Both the position numbers and the translations under genes were made by a program. Positions 32,690 through 45,795 of a stretch of DNA of 64,000 nt are shown here, in pieces. The number at the start of each line of letters is the position of its first letter. Positions within the stretch are counted from its first letter, which is position 1. The notes beneath the pieces were generated by a model that saw only the letters and a program-made list of their open reading frames with translations, searched no databases and was not told where the DNA came from. Origin of the DNA: Cenococcum geophilum 1.58 (lineage: Eukaryota; Ascomycota; Dothideomycetes; Gloniales; Gloniaceae); the NCBI GenBank assembly GCA_001692895.1, contig KV748186.1, positions 1,541,785-1,605,784 on the forward strand, read 5' to 3'.

Positions 32690-35600
32690 AGAAATTACCC
32701 GGAATTACCTAATACCCCTACCACTATACCACGAACCATAGTAGCAGGTAAAGCAGCTGTAGGACCCTTAAATACTTTAGATGAAGAAATAATTAACGTT
32801 TTAACCCCCTAGGCGGAGCTTGCGGCTGCTAATGCCGAAATTAAATAATTGCGAGAGCTGCTCGAAGCTAGAGATACCCCTATATCTAATAATAAGTTAT
32901 TATTAGATAACTAAAGACTTACTATAGTCCTTTAGGCCCTATCCTAGCGCCTTAGTAGATCTACTAAGGCCTATATAGCACTAAAGCGGTTAGCAAAGGT
33001 CGCGGACCCCCTACTACTTATAGACGGAACCAATCCTATATTTAATAATTAGAAGCTCTAATTACGGGATAAGCTTAAAGTTAATGTAGACTACTTCCCT
33101 AACGCCTAAGCTAGAATGGCCTATGTCTTCGGCCGTACTAGCGGAGACGCCTAGACGTATTTACGCCCGCGATACACTAAAGACTTAGTAGACCCCTTTA
33201 TCTCTAAAGAAGAAATAATTAAATACTTATCTTTTATTTATAAGGACCCTTTTAAAGTATAGAACGCCCGCCTTAGCTATAAAAGCCTAAACATAAAAAC
33301 AACGGAGACCTTTTCGGCCTTCTAAACCCGCTTTTTATACCTGGCCGGATAGGCCTAGATCCCCTAAAAAGACCTACTGCTAGACCTCTTTAACAAGCTT
33401 ACCCTGGACCTATAGCGGGCCGTATTACTAGCTTATACTATAGTATAGACGTTAAAGGAACTTACGGACTATTGCCTAGCTATTAACTAAGGCCTTTATT
33501 AAATTAAGGCACGCGCTAACTGGCTAAAAACTAGAAACCTTGCAAACTAGGCCATAAGTACTATAAGTACGGCCTATAGTGCCCTGGTATAATCGGCAAC
33601 TCCTATAGCTAACCCGGTAGTTAGCCGCGCAGCTACCCCTACTACGGGCCCGGTATACACCCAGCCTATATATAGCGACCCCTATATATAGGCCCTTAGC
33701 GATTAAGAAGTTTGCTTTTTATGTAGTTAGATAGGCCACCCTATAAGGAACTGCCTAATAAAGGTAAGGATAAATAAGGTCCTGTTAATTTAGGAGGATA
33801 GTACGGAGCTAGAAAAAGAGGAACCCTAGAGGAAGACTCCTCTCTAGGGTTAAAAGGGATTAATATATTATATATTGATCTAGGTTAGCTAGTTAGTAGA
33901 AGAAGCTACACTATCCCTTATACTTTATTTCGCAATAGATATTAAGTTTTAACCTCTGCTTTAGCTAACTTAGGAGTAAATACCTTTACCTTAATTAATA
34001 TAAAGTGCGCTGTAAAACTGGCTGACTTTTTAAATATACCCCTTAAAAAACTGCCTAAACTAATCCCTATTTGCGGTTATAACAGACGAATAGGGCTATC
34101 TATTATAACTATCTTACGGATTTACCTCCGCGTTAACGGACAAAGGTAGTATAATATCCCCTTTTTTATTACGGACTTAGGAAGCCATAATATAATCTTA
34201 GGAAGAAAATAGCTAGCCTATTTAGGCTTGCAGCTTAAAGTACGGAGTAGACGGCTTATTTGGCCCGAAACTCTACCCCTAACCCCTTCCTTTATAAAAG
34301 AAATTAGCATTATAATAGAAAACCTTATACGGCCCTAGATTAATACTATTTACTAGGCCGATGCTATGCGCAGAGACTAGGCCTTTAAAAAGGACGTATA
34401 GCTTAACCCGTAACGGATCTGTATACTACGCCACCCCCAAACTACCTATATTACGCCACCCGCACTAAAAACCTAGGAAGTTAATAGTAACTTAGCTAAG
34501 TTCTCTATAGAGAACCCTATAAAGCTATAAAGGAAAGCTAGGGATATTGGACGCTATACTAAACTAATAGATAGGAAGAATAACTTATGGAAAATGGAAT
34601 ATAAGCTAAGGAAGACTATAAACCCTATACCATAAACTACGGCCTAATAGACGCCAAAGAAACCTATAAACCTCCTACTAGTTAATATCTGCTGTATTGG
34701 CGCTATAGGATTCTACTAAAACCTAATTTAGCCTAATACCGTTACCTTTATAACTAGCCTATATAAAATTAACTAAATAATTAAGGAAAAGGAAAGCGAG
34801 CTTAGTGGATAGGAAAGCGGGCTTATAGATGAAGAACTAGTGGAGTAAAAACTGCCCAATTAACACCGGAAATTTAAGGATATATTTTCTAAGGCAGTAT
34901 CTAATATGCTTCCACCCTACCAACTATATAACTATAAGATTAAGATTAAGCAAGATAAGGGAAGCACCCTTAGCTTTAGCCCTCTCTACCTATAGTCTAT
35001 TGCTAAATTATAGGCCATAAAGCAGTACCTTATTAATAACCTAAATAAGGGCTTTATTAAGCCTAGCTAAGCCCCTTTTAACTTACCTATTCTCTTTATT
35101 AAAAAGCTAAATAGAGGACTGCGCTTCTGCATTTAACTACTATAAGCTAAATAATATAACCCGCAAGGACTGCTACCCGCTTACCCTTACTTAATAAGAC
35201 TCTTACCTAAATAAGATAGAGCTAAGGTTTTTATAAAGCTTAATATCCCGCTAGGCCTTTACTAAATTAGGATAAACCCCGGGTTTAAGAATTTTACTAC
35301 ATTTCTAAACCCGTTACGGGCGTATTAAATATAAAGGGGTATTTTCCTTTTGGAATAACTAATTAGACTAGCTACGTGTACGCAGCGGACGTACCACAGT
35401 AAATAATATATTACTCTTTAACTACCTTTAATAACTTCATATATAGCCTATTTAGATAATATTATAATCTAATTTAAGACAGAACAATAGGAATATAGAA
35501 GCGATACTATCTATAAAGTCCTATATGCTCCGCGAGCTAGGCTTTAAGCCAATATTAAGAGTTGGAATTTAGTCGTGTTAAGCTGTATAAAGTACTTAGG

Positions 35601-38075
35601 TTTTTATTAATTAGCATAAACGGAATTAAGGGCCGACCTAAAAAAAACGACCGCAATTAACTAGTGGACGCCCCTATAAGACCGTAAAGAAGGGGTATAA
35701 TTTTTTTAGGTTTTCTATAACTTTCTACTAACGCTTTATTAAGAACATACAGTAGGGATCGCCTTAGCCTCTTAACCGCTCTTACTAGGAAAGACTAGCC
35801 CTTTTAATTTAACGCCTATGTATTATGGCAGGCCTTTAATAAGCTTAAAAAACGGCTATAGCTGTCGGCCCCCCCATACTTATACCACTTGACCTAAAAA
35901 CGCCCTTAATGCTAAAAACTAATGCCTTAGATAGCAGCGATAGCCAGTATTTTCCTAAAAGCAACCGGCGGAAAATGGCACCTATTATATTACTATTTAA
36001 AGACTATAATAGATACTAAACTAAACTACTACATCTATAATAAAGAAATGCTGGCTATTATTCTCTAGCTTTTAGTACTAGCGTATATAGCTAGAGGGGA
36101 CCCCTAAACCTATTAAAGTAGTATTAGATTATAAGGCCCTAACGAATACTTTATAATAACTAAGGCCTTATAGCCCGGCAGGCACGCTAGGCGGATATTC
36201 TATCTTAGTTTAACTTCTTAATTATATATAGACTAGGCGCTATAAACCGTGCGGATGCTCTTACTAGGCGCGAATAAGACCTAGGTAACTATATAGCTGC
36301 GAAGATCTTATTACGGACTTAGACGCTACTACAACTAGAGCACCTTAACCCTTAGATATAGGCAGAACTAAGTACAGACCCCTTGGGCGCTGAGATATAT
36401 CCTATTAACCCTTTAGGACTTAACTTAATTAATAAATTGCTGTAGATAAACTATACGGCCCCTTCTCTATAGGAGTACCGTAAAAAGGCAAAGAATGTTA
36501 CTAGCCTATAGTCCCTTAAAAATAGATTACTTAAGCATTAGGAACGGCTGGTAGTAGTAAAGGAATAAAACTTACGGACTTAGCTTATTACTAAAGCATA
36601 TACCTAGGTCTCTATGGCCTACCCTAAAAAGAATAAGACCCGTAGGATTATTAGCGACCGCTACTACTAGCCCGAAATAATTATAAATATTAACCGCTAT
36701 ATACGGAACTGTAACGACTGCCGTAGGTCTATAATCCTACGAGATAAGACCCTAGGACTATTAAAACCCCTTCTAATACCCGACCGCCCCTAGTAATATG
36801 TCTCTATAGACTTTTATAAGCTACCTCTAGACCGTAACAGATATAATATGGTTATAATCCTAGTTAACTGCTTTAGCAAGCGCCTATTCTTAATTCCCTA
36901 TTATAAGAATATTAATGCTAAAGAGGCAGCCCAACTGTATATCTATTACGTTTACCGAATTTACGGACTATTAGACACTATTATATCTAACTACGGGCCG
37001 TAGTTTATATTAGCCTTTTAGAATAAGTTTACCTGGATTCTAGGCATTAAGCTAAAGCTTTTTATAGCATATTACCCCTAGATAGACGGTTAAACAAAGA
37101 TTATAAACTAATACTTGGACTAGAGACTCTAGCCTTTTATTAACTACTTCTAAAATAACTAGGCTAAACTATTACCCTTAATAGACTACGCCCAAGCGAC
37201 CCTACCCCATAACTCTACCGGATTTGCCCCTATTTAACTAGAAATGGGTTACCTATCCTATATAAGCTTTAACTAGGAAAGACCAGAAGGGCCCTAGACC
37301 GTACGCGAAAAACTATCTTATAAGGAAGCCCAGTAGTACGCTAAGCACTTAGAAGAAGCCTGGAAAGTAGCTTATATAAACCTAAAAAAGGCCTAAAAAT
37401 TAATAGAATAGTAGGCAAATAAGTATAGGCGCGAGCCTAACTTTACTATAGGTAATATAGTCTAGGTTATAATAAAGAACTAAAAGACAGAACGGCCTAG
37501 CTGTAAGCTAGACTATAAAATAGTAGGACCGTATAAGATTTTTAATAAAGTAGGTAACTCGTATAAGGTTAAGCTCCCAGACTTAATTAAAGTCCACCCT
37601 ATTTTCTTACTGGATAAGCTACGGAAAGCTATAAATAACCTACTACCTGAATAAAAGAATGAACCTCCCCTACTAATTTAAGTTAATGACGATAATAAAT
37701 AGGAAATTAAAGAAATACTGGCCTGTAAACTTATAAAGGGAATGTTAAAGTATTAGGTTAGTTGGAAAGGATATAACCTAGACCCTACTTAGTACCCTAT
37801 ATAAAACTTTATAGGTAGCCCCTATAAGCTTTAGGAGTTTTATAGCTATTACCCTAATAAACCCGGACCGCTAAAGTACTTAAATAAGTAGATAGAGTGC
37901 TAGTATAATAAAGACGATAAGCTACTAGAAGAATATAAAAACAAAAACGCCTTAGAAATTTCTTAGTTATATAAGGTATTAAAATATCTAGGAACTTTAA
38001 CCGGCGGTTAAAGTTATCTAATTGGTTAGATTCTCTTGCTAAGACTTTTAGCGGCAAAGCCTAAGGGCAGGCTTT
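32690..38075 (+). pseudogene. Gag-pol polyprotein relic of gypsy copy 1
   Basis: Gag ends in a CCHC knuckle CFLCS*IGHPIRNC (33713-33754; CX2CX4HX4C intact apart from one stop). The protease active site reads LANLGVN near 33961 (Asp to Asn). RT: RFCI at 35122-35133, then NNITRKD and a YxDD-type region near 35450. Integrase: CNDC of the zinc domain at 36710-36721, then SNYGP*F and YYP*IDG*T near 36990-37090. The C-terminal chromodomain (KEILACKL, VSWKGYNLDPT*YP) lies at about 37705-37850 and would guide integration to methylated-histone chromatin. Frame is lost repeatedly between 35130 and 36270, where many single-base indels occur; elsewhere only RIP-type changes are seen. Not functional. Confidence 0.9.
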
Positions 38076-38078
38076 TTT

Positions 38079-38089
38079 AGAGGGGGGGG
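38079..38089 (+). other. Polypurine tract, plus-strand primer of gypsy copy 1
   Basis: AGAGGGGGGGG ending 3 bases before the 3-prime LTR. Confidence 0.85.
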
Positions 38090-38092
38090 TAA

Positions 38093-38319
38093 TGTTATAG
38101 CACTGGTAGAACTTAGTAGAACTACGCACTGGCAAGTTGCTATAGATTACCGTATATTGCGGTTATGTGACGTGAAGATCGTATATAGCTTCGAGCGGCG
38201 CTCCCCTTCTTCTCCTTCCCTTTCTTTAGCTTTAGATTCTCGTTTATAGACAATCTAATTATATAGGCTTACGCGACCATTTTGCCGTACTTATATCTTA
38301 ATTAACTAAGTCGCTAACA
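38093..38319 (+). repeat. 3-prime LTR of gypsy copy 1
   Basis: 227 bp, same length as the 5-prime LTR, with 16 transitions and no indels between them. Followed by CCTAC. Confidence 0.95.
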
Positions 38320-38754
38320 CCTACTAAAGTCCACTTTCCTTAGCTCTGTTCTATATTAACAGCTTTAAGAAATATTACTTTATTAAAAAAGAAAATAGAG
38401 ATCTGACTGCCGGTTTTAGAGGGTTCTGTTGCCGTTTTTAGAGATTACGTCGCCAAAACTCCCTGCCGCCCTAAGCCTCTTACTTACTGGTCTAATATTA
38501 AGCCTCTTGCTTACCGCCCTATACCCCTTGCTTTTTAATAGGTAAACTAGTTTATCTAAAAATATAACCTTCTACGCGCCTAGCCCTAAAGCTATATATA
38601 CTTTATAGCTCCTACCTCTAATCCGTTTAATCTAGGCCCCGTTTCTCTTATTCTTTACCCTCCCATCTCCTTACTCTCTAGATCCTTCCCGCCGTCATTG
38701 CCCTCTAGGTCCTTCTCGCCGTTATTGCCCTAAATTCTCTTCTAGCCCCCTAGA

Positions 38755-41218
38755 ATGCGGCGCGCTCGATTATTAGATCGCAACTCGTTGTCTAGCGTCA
38801 CCGACAATAAGTATATAGATATGAATAGCGACGGTAATAGCTACAGGACAGAACCGACCGTTTTTAACAGTGATGCCGACAGCACTGCTGAATCTAAAAA
38901 TGCTTGCGAAGCGTCCGCTTAAGCATGGCTTTATAAGGATCAAGACCATCTACTAGAGTATTACCTTAAACAGCTAGAAGAGTTTGAGGAATCCAATTTC
39001 ACAACATAGGACTACGCCGATAGTAGTACGAATCTCATTAACCGTATTGAAGAACACTGGCATTAGTAAGTAATAACCTATTTAACGGCTTCCTCTTAGG
39101 CCTAACTTGGCAGAGAGCTAACAATTTCTAGATACTGCACCTATATAGGGAAAGACCCTAAGAAAACGTACTGAGTCCTCTTACTTCGGCTCCTTTATAG
39201 CTTCTTTAACTGGTTCCTAAATTAGAAATAAGGGAAGGGGGGTAGGAAATAGTGCGGGACAAAGGTTTCTAGCTCGCTTAGCCTATACTAGAAGTACTAT
39301 CGCCTTATATACAAGAGAGCAACTAAAGGGAAAATTGCTGGTAAACTAAACCGCTAGATATATAAGGTAATTATATTTCTAATTAATCCTTTAACCTAGT
39401 AAGGTAAGGCGGAGCTAAGATATCTTTCTTAGGTACTTCGAAAACTGGCGAAGAAATATGGTCTAAGCAATAAAAAGCGAGAAAAGACTGTTATAGACGC
39501 GGAGGATCTCGCCTTAGTCCTTAAGACTAACTTAGTTATAACAAGGAAGCAATATATAGTTAGACGGCATTGGATATAAGTGCACTTCTTAATATAACTG
39601 GGCCTTTATACTGCGAGCCGACCTAAAGCTCTTCTAAACCTATGCTACCAATATATAATAGTTACACTTATTCGGGACCTAAAGGGCGGTCCCCATAACA
39701 TCGTACTTAAGTTCACATTTAAATTCACTAAGGAATATCTTAGTATAAAGAAAGCGTGTGTTATCTTTCTACCCTATTCCTCTTACCTTATACTTATAGA
39801 GAACTAGTAATACTTTCCCAATTCCTAAGATTATCTTTAACCCTTTACTTATTCTTAGCCCTTACGTCTTTCTCCTAGGCCTCCTCTTTGCTAATAAAGC
39901 TTTTAAAGCCCCTAACCTAACGTCCGCAGAGCAGCTTAGTAAGCTATATATCAAGCCTAGGCGTAACAAGTTGCCACTGCCACTCCGTTTAGACCTAGAT
40001 AATATCCCCATATTTCGGCAATTAATTAAAGCCTTTTATGGCTATGAGGTCTTACCTAACCAACCTTTATAGTACTTAACTCTTTTACCATAAATTAAGG
40101 ACCTTGGCACAATCACGGGATTTCGGCAGATTGCGCGCCCATATAGTCTCCGTTACAGCGCAGGCAAGGCATTTAATAAGAATAGTAAGTTCTATTATAT
40201 AGAGCCGGTCCTACTAAGACATTTCTAACATCTTTACTACCTAGGTAACGTAACTGATGCCCTCTAGAACCTGATAATGTAGCACGCCAACACCCAAACG
40301 TTCCTAAAGCACTACCTTTCGCGGCGTGTTAACATAGATACATAAGCAATCATTCGAGGCTTAAAGCCTTAGGAAAAGTTAATAAAAGCGGCGTGCTAAA
40401 TAAGTTAATTAATTAACCCGCGGCGGCCACAGAACCTAATAAAAGAACAATCCTTATCGGTTAACAAGAACCCACACATTTGTTCCTTAATTAAGGTTCG
40501 AAATAAGCTAAAGCACAGCCTTAAGCGCAAAGCCGCAGGAAGTATAGAATACTAAAAGCTTAACCAGAAAATCACAAATAAAAGACAACGTCAAAGAAAC
40601 GCGCTATTGGAAAATATTAAGAAGAATTAGGACAACAAATAAGCTATAATTAATATTAAGCGGTAACTTTCTAGGGTTAAATTCAGCGAGGATATTAAAG
40701 CAACTTTAGAATCCTGTAATAATAGATTAGTTAAATACAAACGCCTTATTAATATAATTATAACGCTTCCTAGCACGTCACTAGAAGATAAGATATATAG
40801 ACGCAATAATGCCATTAATACGGTTGTAGATTACTGCAATGTTAAGGAAGGTAGAGCGTATCGGCTAAGTTATCGCCAGAGATAGTCTAGGATAGGTATC
40901 GCCCTTGGCCAAGTTAAGATTGAAGAAGATACTAAGATTTCAGAAGCGGCTAAAGCGCTAGAGAGGGCAAAGGCATCCTTATATAAGGAGAAAAGACCAA
41001 AGATATACTTTATCTGCCTTAGGAACCAAAAGCTACTAATCGGCAAGCGCACATATAAGTTCTACACTCCAGCTACTCTCACAAAACATTTCCGAAAAGG
41101 GCATCTCTCCAAACTCCTACAGTAGGGTAAGATTAGATGTAACGTTTACAAAGTGACCCTTAAGCACAAAATGCATCTTCAGAACTATGCGCTTAGTATA
41201 TATAGGACCTTTTCCTAG
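38755..41218 (+). pseudogene. DUF3435 (Captain/Crypton-like) tyrosine recombinase, better-preserved copy
   Basis: ATG 38755-38757 to TAG 41216-41218. The catalytic residues of the family remain: Arg (CGA 39619-39621) in TASRPKALLNL, YSLRY as the (H/Y)xxR box near 40155, and Tyr in FLKHYLSRRVN near 40320. Other landmarks are LIRDLKGGPHNIVLKFTFKF, SPYVFLLGLLFANKAF and a C-terminal region YFICLRNQKLLIGKRTYKFY, then HKMHLQNYALSIYRTFS, where C2H2-type zinc ligands are partly lost (Cys to Tyr). Numerous TAG stops and a 5-bp insertion near 39110 make it a pseudogene. Proteins of this family cut and rejoin DNA through a Tyr nucleophile, and as Captains mobilise Starship giant elements. Confidence 0.8.
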
Positions 41219-41339
41219 TCATTACGCGCTTATTTTATTATTTACCATTTTTTATTTCATTTTAGTCTGTTATCATCCAATCCTATTCTAGTATTTAGTA
41301 GAATAGATGCAATAACTAGAATTTTATAATTCGTCTAGG

Positions 41340-41440
41340 GGGTGAGGGGTGATGGGTAAGGTAAGGGTAAGGTAAGGGTAAGGTAAAGGATAAGATAAAG
41401 GGTAGAATAAGGGGTAAGGGGTAAGGGGTAAGAAGTAAGG
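41340..41440. repeat. GGTAAGG satellite at 3-prime end of DUF3435 copy 2
   Basis: GGGTAAGGTAAGGGTAAGG-type units grading into AAGGGGTAAGGGGTAAG. Counterpart of 13795-13915. Confidence 0.85.
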
Positions 41441-41869
41441 TAATAGGTGGCTAATGGGGGATAGATAATATAGTTGCTACATAATATCTAACGGACTGAC
41501 TATAAACGAGATATATATTTGAATTTCTTAGATCAACCCAAATAGAGAAAGGAAGAGAAGTATTATATAATGACTTCCTACCTAAGCTAATCTCCTAAGC
41601 TATGCATCTTTACTTATGCATAACGCTGGCACTTTTTGCAACGAAGTATATAAGGGTAATTAGGGTTAGATAGATAACTGCTGTCCTTAATATAATATGT
41701 AAACTCGGTACTATAACTGATATTATAATAGGTCCTGGTAGAGCAGAGGGTATTAATACAGTCATTAATGTTTTCGCTTTTGCGCTTAGCCGCGGCGTAC
41801 CTCGCCTTAGCAGATTAAAGTAGTAATTCTATTTGTTATAGCTAAGACTGGACAGCTTAAAGTTTCTAT
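41441..41869. other. RIP-degraded sequence, nothing assigned
   Basis: No recognised frame. The right end may hold the C-terminus of the following minus-strand BTB relic. Confidence 0.4.
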
Positions 41870-42549
41870 ATAAAATTTTCCTCTATATCCTTGGATGCGG
41901 TAATCGCTGTCCGTATAATACCGATGGCGAAATCGCTTATAACGTCCAGCTCTGCGAAGTCCTCAAGTTTAATAAGCTCTTCAATATGCTCGGCCGCTAT
42001 TAAGGTGATTATATTATATAATGCTAAGTCGCCTATCAGGCTAAAGACATTTTTAATAACATTAGGGAACCTATCCGCAGACCAGCTAGTTCCCAGAATG
42101 TATTAGATTTTTATATTCGTAAGCTCTTTCAGCTATAGTATATTGTAGTAATCGGCAATTGCATTAACATAAACGTGGTAAAGTGTAATATCGGCCGTTG
42201 TCGGCCATATCGTTATGTCTTTATTATCGCCACCGCTATTATTATAGTCCCTCTTGTATATAAATTGGATCATTCTCTTAACGGTACCAGAATCGAACTC
42301 GTTGATATTTATAATATTAGTCACCGCCTCCTACCCGTCAGTTAGTTAGTTAGGGTCAATTCTATAAGATATTTGGTTAGCTTTTACCTAAAAGCCTCCA
42401 TTACAGGCAGCTATAAGTATAGGAGATTGGGTGTATATAATCGCTTTATAGACTTTAAACTCTAGCCCCTAGCATACAAGTTTTAAGTCGCTATATTTCT
42501 CGCTATCTATAAGCTGCGCTAAGCCGAACGGAACACCTTTAAATAGTAT
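41870..42549 (-). pseudogene. BTB/POZ-domain protein, RIP-degraded
   Basis: Minus strand. The former start is ATA (42547-42549; ATG in the second copy). The BTB fold reads SEKYSDLKLVC*GLEFKVYK, then AIIYTQSPILIAACNGGF, ININEFDSGTVKRMIQFIYK (H/N variants) and YHVYVNAIADYYNIL. A C-terminal helical part with SADRFPNVIKNVF and LIAAEHIEELIKLEDFAELD follows. This is the standard layout of the expanded fungal BTB proteins of 230-260 residues. They dimerise through the BTB fold and often serve as Cul3 adaptors. Four or more stops, all at former Gln/Trp codons. The N-terminal part and upstream region are duplicated at 48735-49336. Confidence 0.8.
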
Positions 42550-42876
42550 GTTTTGTTGGTTTTCTTTCCTGGTTCTAGTTTTAACTGCGTCTTAAGCAAT
42601 GTTTAAGGGAGTGATTTGGTATTAAACAGGACAATTAAGAACGAGAACTCTGCTTTATTAAACGTAGCTTTAGAGCCTCTATATATACATTAAAAAGTCA
42701 TCATTAGCTTTGTCTAATCTGCGACGGATTTAGCTAATTAGTTAGAGCCTTAAACGTCAGTCGCTTAACCAAGAACTTGTATAACTTCTAAAGTTCTAGG
42801 AAGGGTAAGTGGCGGGGTATACGGCCGCAGCGCCTAGAAGCAGTTAGGTTATATAATAGAGGCTTAATTAAAGGAC
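42269..42876 (-). repeat. 608-bp repeat shared with 48735-49336 (BTB 5-prime half plus upstream region)
   Basis: Covers the first 280 bp of the BTB coding region and about 330 bp upstream. The two copies differ by transitions and a few short indels. It explains why RIP has hit this gene. Confidence 0.85.
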
Positions 42877-45795
42877 GTATTCCCATAGCTTAGGTTAAGG
42901 CTCTACACTCCTTCAAGCCATATTAAGTAAAGTTAAATAGTATTATATTCCTGTGTACCAGCCCACTAATTACACTATTCTACCTAATGTAAGCAGCAAC
43001 GCTAGACGCAAGCAGCTATAATAACTATTAATTAAAGGACTAAAAGATAAAAAGAAGAATCAACTATCTCATTGCAAGAGGCTCTAGAGCCTCACTATAT
43101 ACATTAGGTAGGTAGTAAGGACTGTTAGTAATACTAATAGCGATTTGTAACTGTTACTCAATTGCCACCAGGTCGATATTACCACTTAGTTAGTAATAGG
43201 TAATAGAAAGGTAATAGAAACTAGGTAATAGGTAATGGAAATAGTGTAAACAAATACGATTTTAATTAACAATAACCCACACCACCCACGCACCCGTAGT
43301 AGTCCCCCTCTTACCTTTAATACTAGAACATTTTAAGGCACTATACCTATTAGCCTACCCCGGAAATAAATATCTAGAAAAGAATTCTTACTTAGCGCTT
43401 TAACTAGTTCACTGGCGTACTATACTAAGGACAGTCTTTCCTAGGGATTACCCAAACTTCTTCGCCTTCCTTAAGACAAGCTGGGCATCGTCTTCCAGGA
43501 ACCTAAATAAAAAGTTAAGAACACCTAAGTTTTACGCTTAACACGTTTCATTACCGGCATAGCTACAGTAGGAACTCGCTAGTCGGCTAATCGGTATAGG
43601 GGTCTCTATAAAGACTTAATTAATAATGTTAAAAGGTATAGCGGTATGTTTTGGGCAGATATAAATGCTTTAAGCTAGAGGCAAGGAATTAAATGACTAG
43701 GATTGACGGAGTTGAAAAAAGGACTTATAGGAGGATAAATAAAGGTAGAAGATGCATTAGATATTTATACTTGCCTATAACTTTCCTTAATCTAACTTAG
43801 ATAAAATTGCGTTACCCAGCCTAGTCTTACTAAGCTATATTAGCCTGATCCAATACCAAGGCTTATATTAATGCAATACAGCTTCCTTGCTCTTTACCAA
43901 GTCGTGGCTTTATGCGATCCATCCTATAGACAACTGTATTTTCCTTTATCCTCTTATTCTCCATCCGTAATGGACTGCTAAAATTGCCTTCTAAGGTATT
44001 GGGCAGCCGGATTTCAACTAGCGCATACCATTTCCTTTCTAACGAAACATATAGGGCGCACTTCGCATTCTACTAATCCTTGTTACGCATAGTGTTTTCT
44101 AGGCATGGCTTTTTAGCGGGGCTATAAAGCTGCGGTCGATAGTCACGTAGCAGGATATAGGCGATAGTGATTCTAGACCATTAGGTGTTGAAGACAAGGT
44201 AAGAGGTAGAGGTGCTTATAACCTGCTAATCTTGTTATTAGCTGCCGTATCCATTATGCTAATAAAGGGCGAGTGAAGCTTGGGAAAGTTTGACGGGATA
44301 TAAAATGTCTTATAATAAGACAGGGTAGTTACGACAAAGATAGCGATGCGGAGATACTTATAGAATAAGCCTATTAGAACGTTTGGGTCAGGACATTTAG
44401 AGAGGCGCTGCGACGTATATGGCTTTATTAGCTGTATTAGCGTCAGCCAGTTTTATATCACTAGCGGTTAATTAGGTTAACACAGTTAATAGGGTTAACG
44501 GGGTTAATAGGGTTAATAGTCAACAGCCCCGCCTTAGCAAACGGCACTCCGCCTAGCGACACTAACCTCTTATTTTAACGCCACCACGTATAATAAGTCT
44601 TACCGCTAGGTCCAAAGCTAGTAATATACAGGCCATTGCCGGACATACTAAGACTTAATAGAAGCGGTTCCTAGTAAGTAGGGATTTATGCATAGCTTTA
44701 ACTCTTAGTAATAGAGATTAGTAGATACTTACATAGAATAAAGCTGAACGACTTTACTTATCACATTTAATATATCCTACTTAGTTTAAGGTTCCTATAG
44801 ACGAATAGGAGGCGCTTTTAAAGCGCCTAAACAAGTTACTAGCGGCTGAGAATATACCCCAAGTAGCCACTAAAGTCCTCAATTGGCGCATGGCACAAGC
44901 CGTTAAAAAGGCCCATTGTCAGTTTTGTTACATTATAGTTAGAACACTTATACTTATTTAAGTTTTAGCTTCACCAAGTATAGCGTCCGTAGAGGAAACA
45001 AGCGAATTAACTAATCGACCCCAGGCATTAACTAAGCGGCCATTTAACCCTATACAAGATACATAATAAGTAGCCCATATATTAGGCACCCTACAAGGCG
45101 TAAAAGTGGGATTAAGGGAGGGAATATAGCTGGGAAAACCTGTTTCAGTGTCTAAGTAGTTTAAAATATCGCTTATCTCTCGACGCTAGCAGTGCCTCCG
45201 CTTCCCTGTCCCACCTCCCTAGTAAGGCCTATAGTTTGCCTCCTGTATACTATAGCGCCCATAGAGCTAAAATTAATAACTATTATTATACTTAACCAAA
45301 GTAATGCAGATATTATGCTGAGTTAAAGCCTAGGTGTCTGTAAACGCCACCATAGGGATATATAGTAGGTATTATTGGTATTTTAAATAACTGCAGGAGA
45401 CCCTACTAGGCGAAGTCTCGCATTCTAATTAAGTAATTAAATAAATCGGCCTTAGAAAAGGCCTTCTGGGCAGCATCCAGCCTCTCTACAATCATTATAA
45501 TACTTTTATTTTAAAATTAATAACCTCCTCCACCGCACATCTAAACTTTAAGCTTGGCCTTCTATATATATTTAAAATCCCAATTAATATACCCTATTGG
45601 TTCTCAATTATAGAATACATATCCTCCAAGCCCTAAACGCCACTAAAACCCCAGACGGGTCGGGCTGCGAAAAAAGATAAGCTTTTATTATATTACGGAT
45701 CTAGTTCCACAAGCGAAGCCATTGAAACTTAGGTAGCGAAACTGAATAATGCTTTAGAATATTAATATATGCTCTATCTAATTCTTTTATCCAAA
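42877..45795. other. RIP-degraded sequence without recognised gene
   Basis: Short plus-strand coding-like pieces are seen, for example LLKRLNKLLAAENIPQVATK around 44815-44890, followed by VLNWRMAQAVKKAHCQFCY. I cannot assign them. A GGGTTAATA-type tract lies at 44472-44525. Confidence 0.4.
44472..44525. repeat. Short GGGTTAATA/GGGTTAACG tract
   Basis: Four imperfect 9-bp units. Each contains GGGTTA, a permutation of TTAGGG, but with three extra bases, so it is not a telomeric array. Confidence 0.6.

Larger units (their letters stand above)
32291..38319 (+). mobile_element. Ty3/gypsy chromovirus LTR retrotransposon, copy 1 (6029 bp)
   Basis: Two 227-bp LTRs (32291-32517, 38093-38319) starting TGTTA and ending TAACA, a 5-bp target duplication CCTAC, a polypurine tract just before the 3-prime LTR (38079-38089), and a gag-pol relic with domain order gag, protease, RT, RNase H, integrase, chromodomain. 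The LTRs differ at 16 positions, all transitions, as expected from RIP. No clear tRNA primer-binding site follows the 5-prime LTR (sequence TTATCTAAAGC). The second copy is at 53397-59375. Confidence 0.95.
38375..41440 (+). mobile_element. DUF3435 tyrosine-recombinase unit, copy 2
   Basis: Starts TTACTTTATTAAAAAAGAAA, only 50 bp after the gypsy target duplication, and ends in a GGGTAAGG satellite. Same orientation and content as copy 1 at 10811-13915. Differences between the copies are mainly transitions, plus a small in-frame deletion near the N-terminus and a 5-bp insertion further on. Confidence 0.7.

Noticed and set aside
10811..41440. A complete Starship between the two DUF3435 copies
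   Set aside because: Both copies end in the same way 3 kb after their start, point in the same direction, and no matching direct repeat or cargo boundary was found. Kept only as a hypothesis.
41891..42106. Plus-strand open frame of 71 codons
   Set aside because: Antisense shadow of the C-terminal part of the BTB relic.
44472..44525. GGGTTAATA tract as telomeric repeat
   Set aside because: The 9-bp unit has three extra bases per repeat and only four copies.
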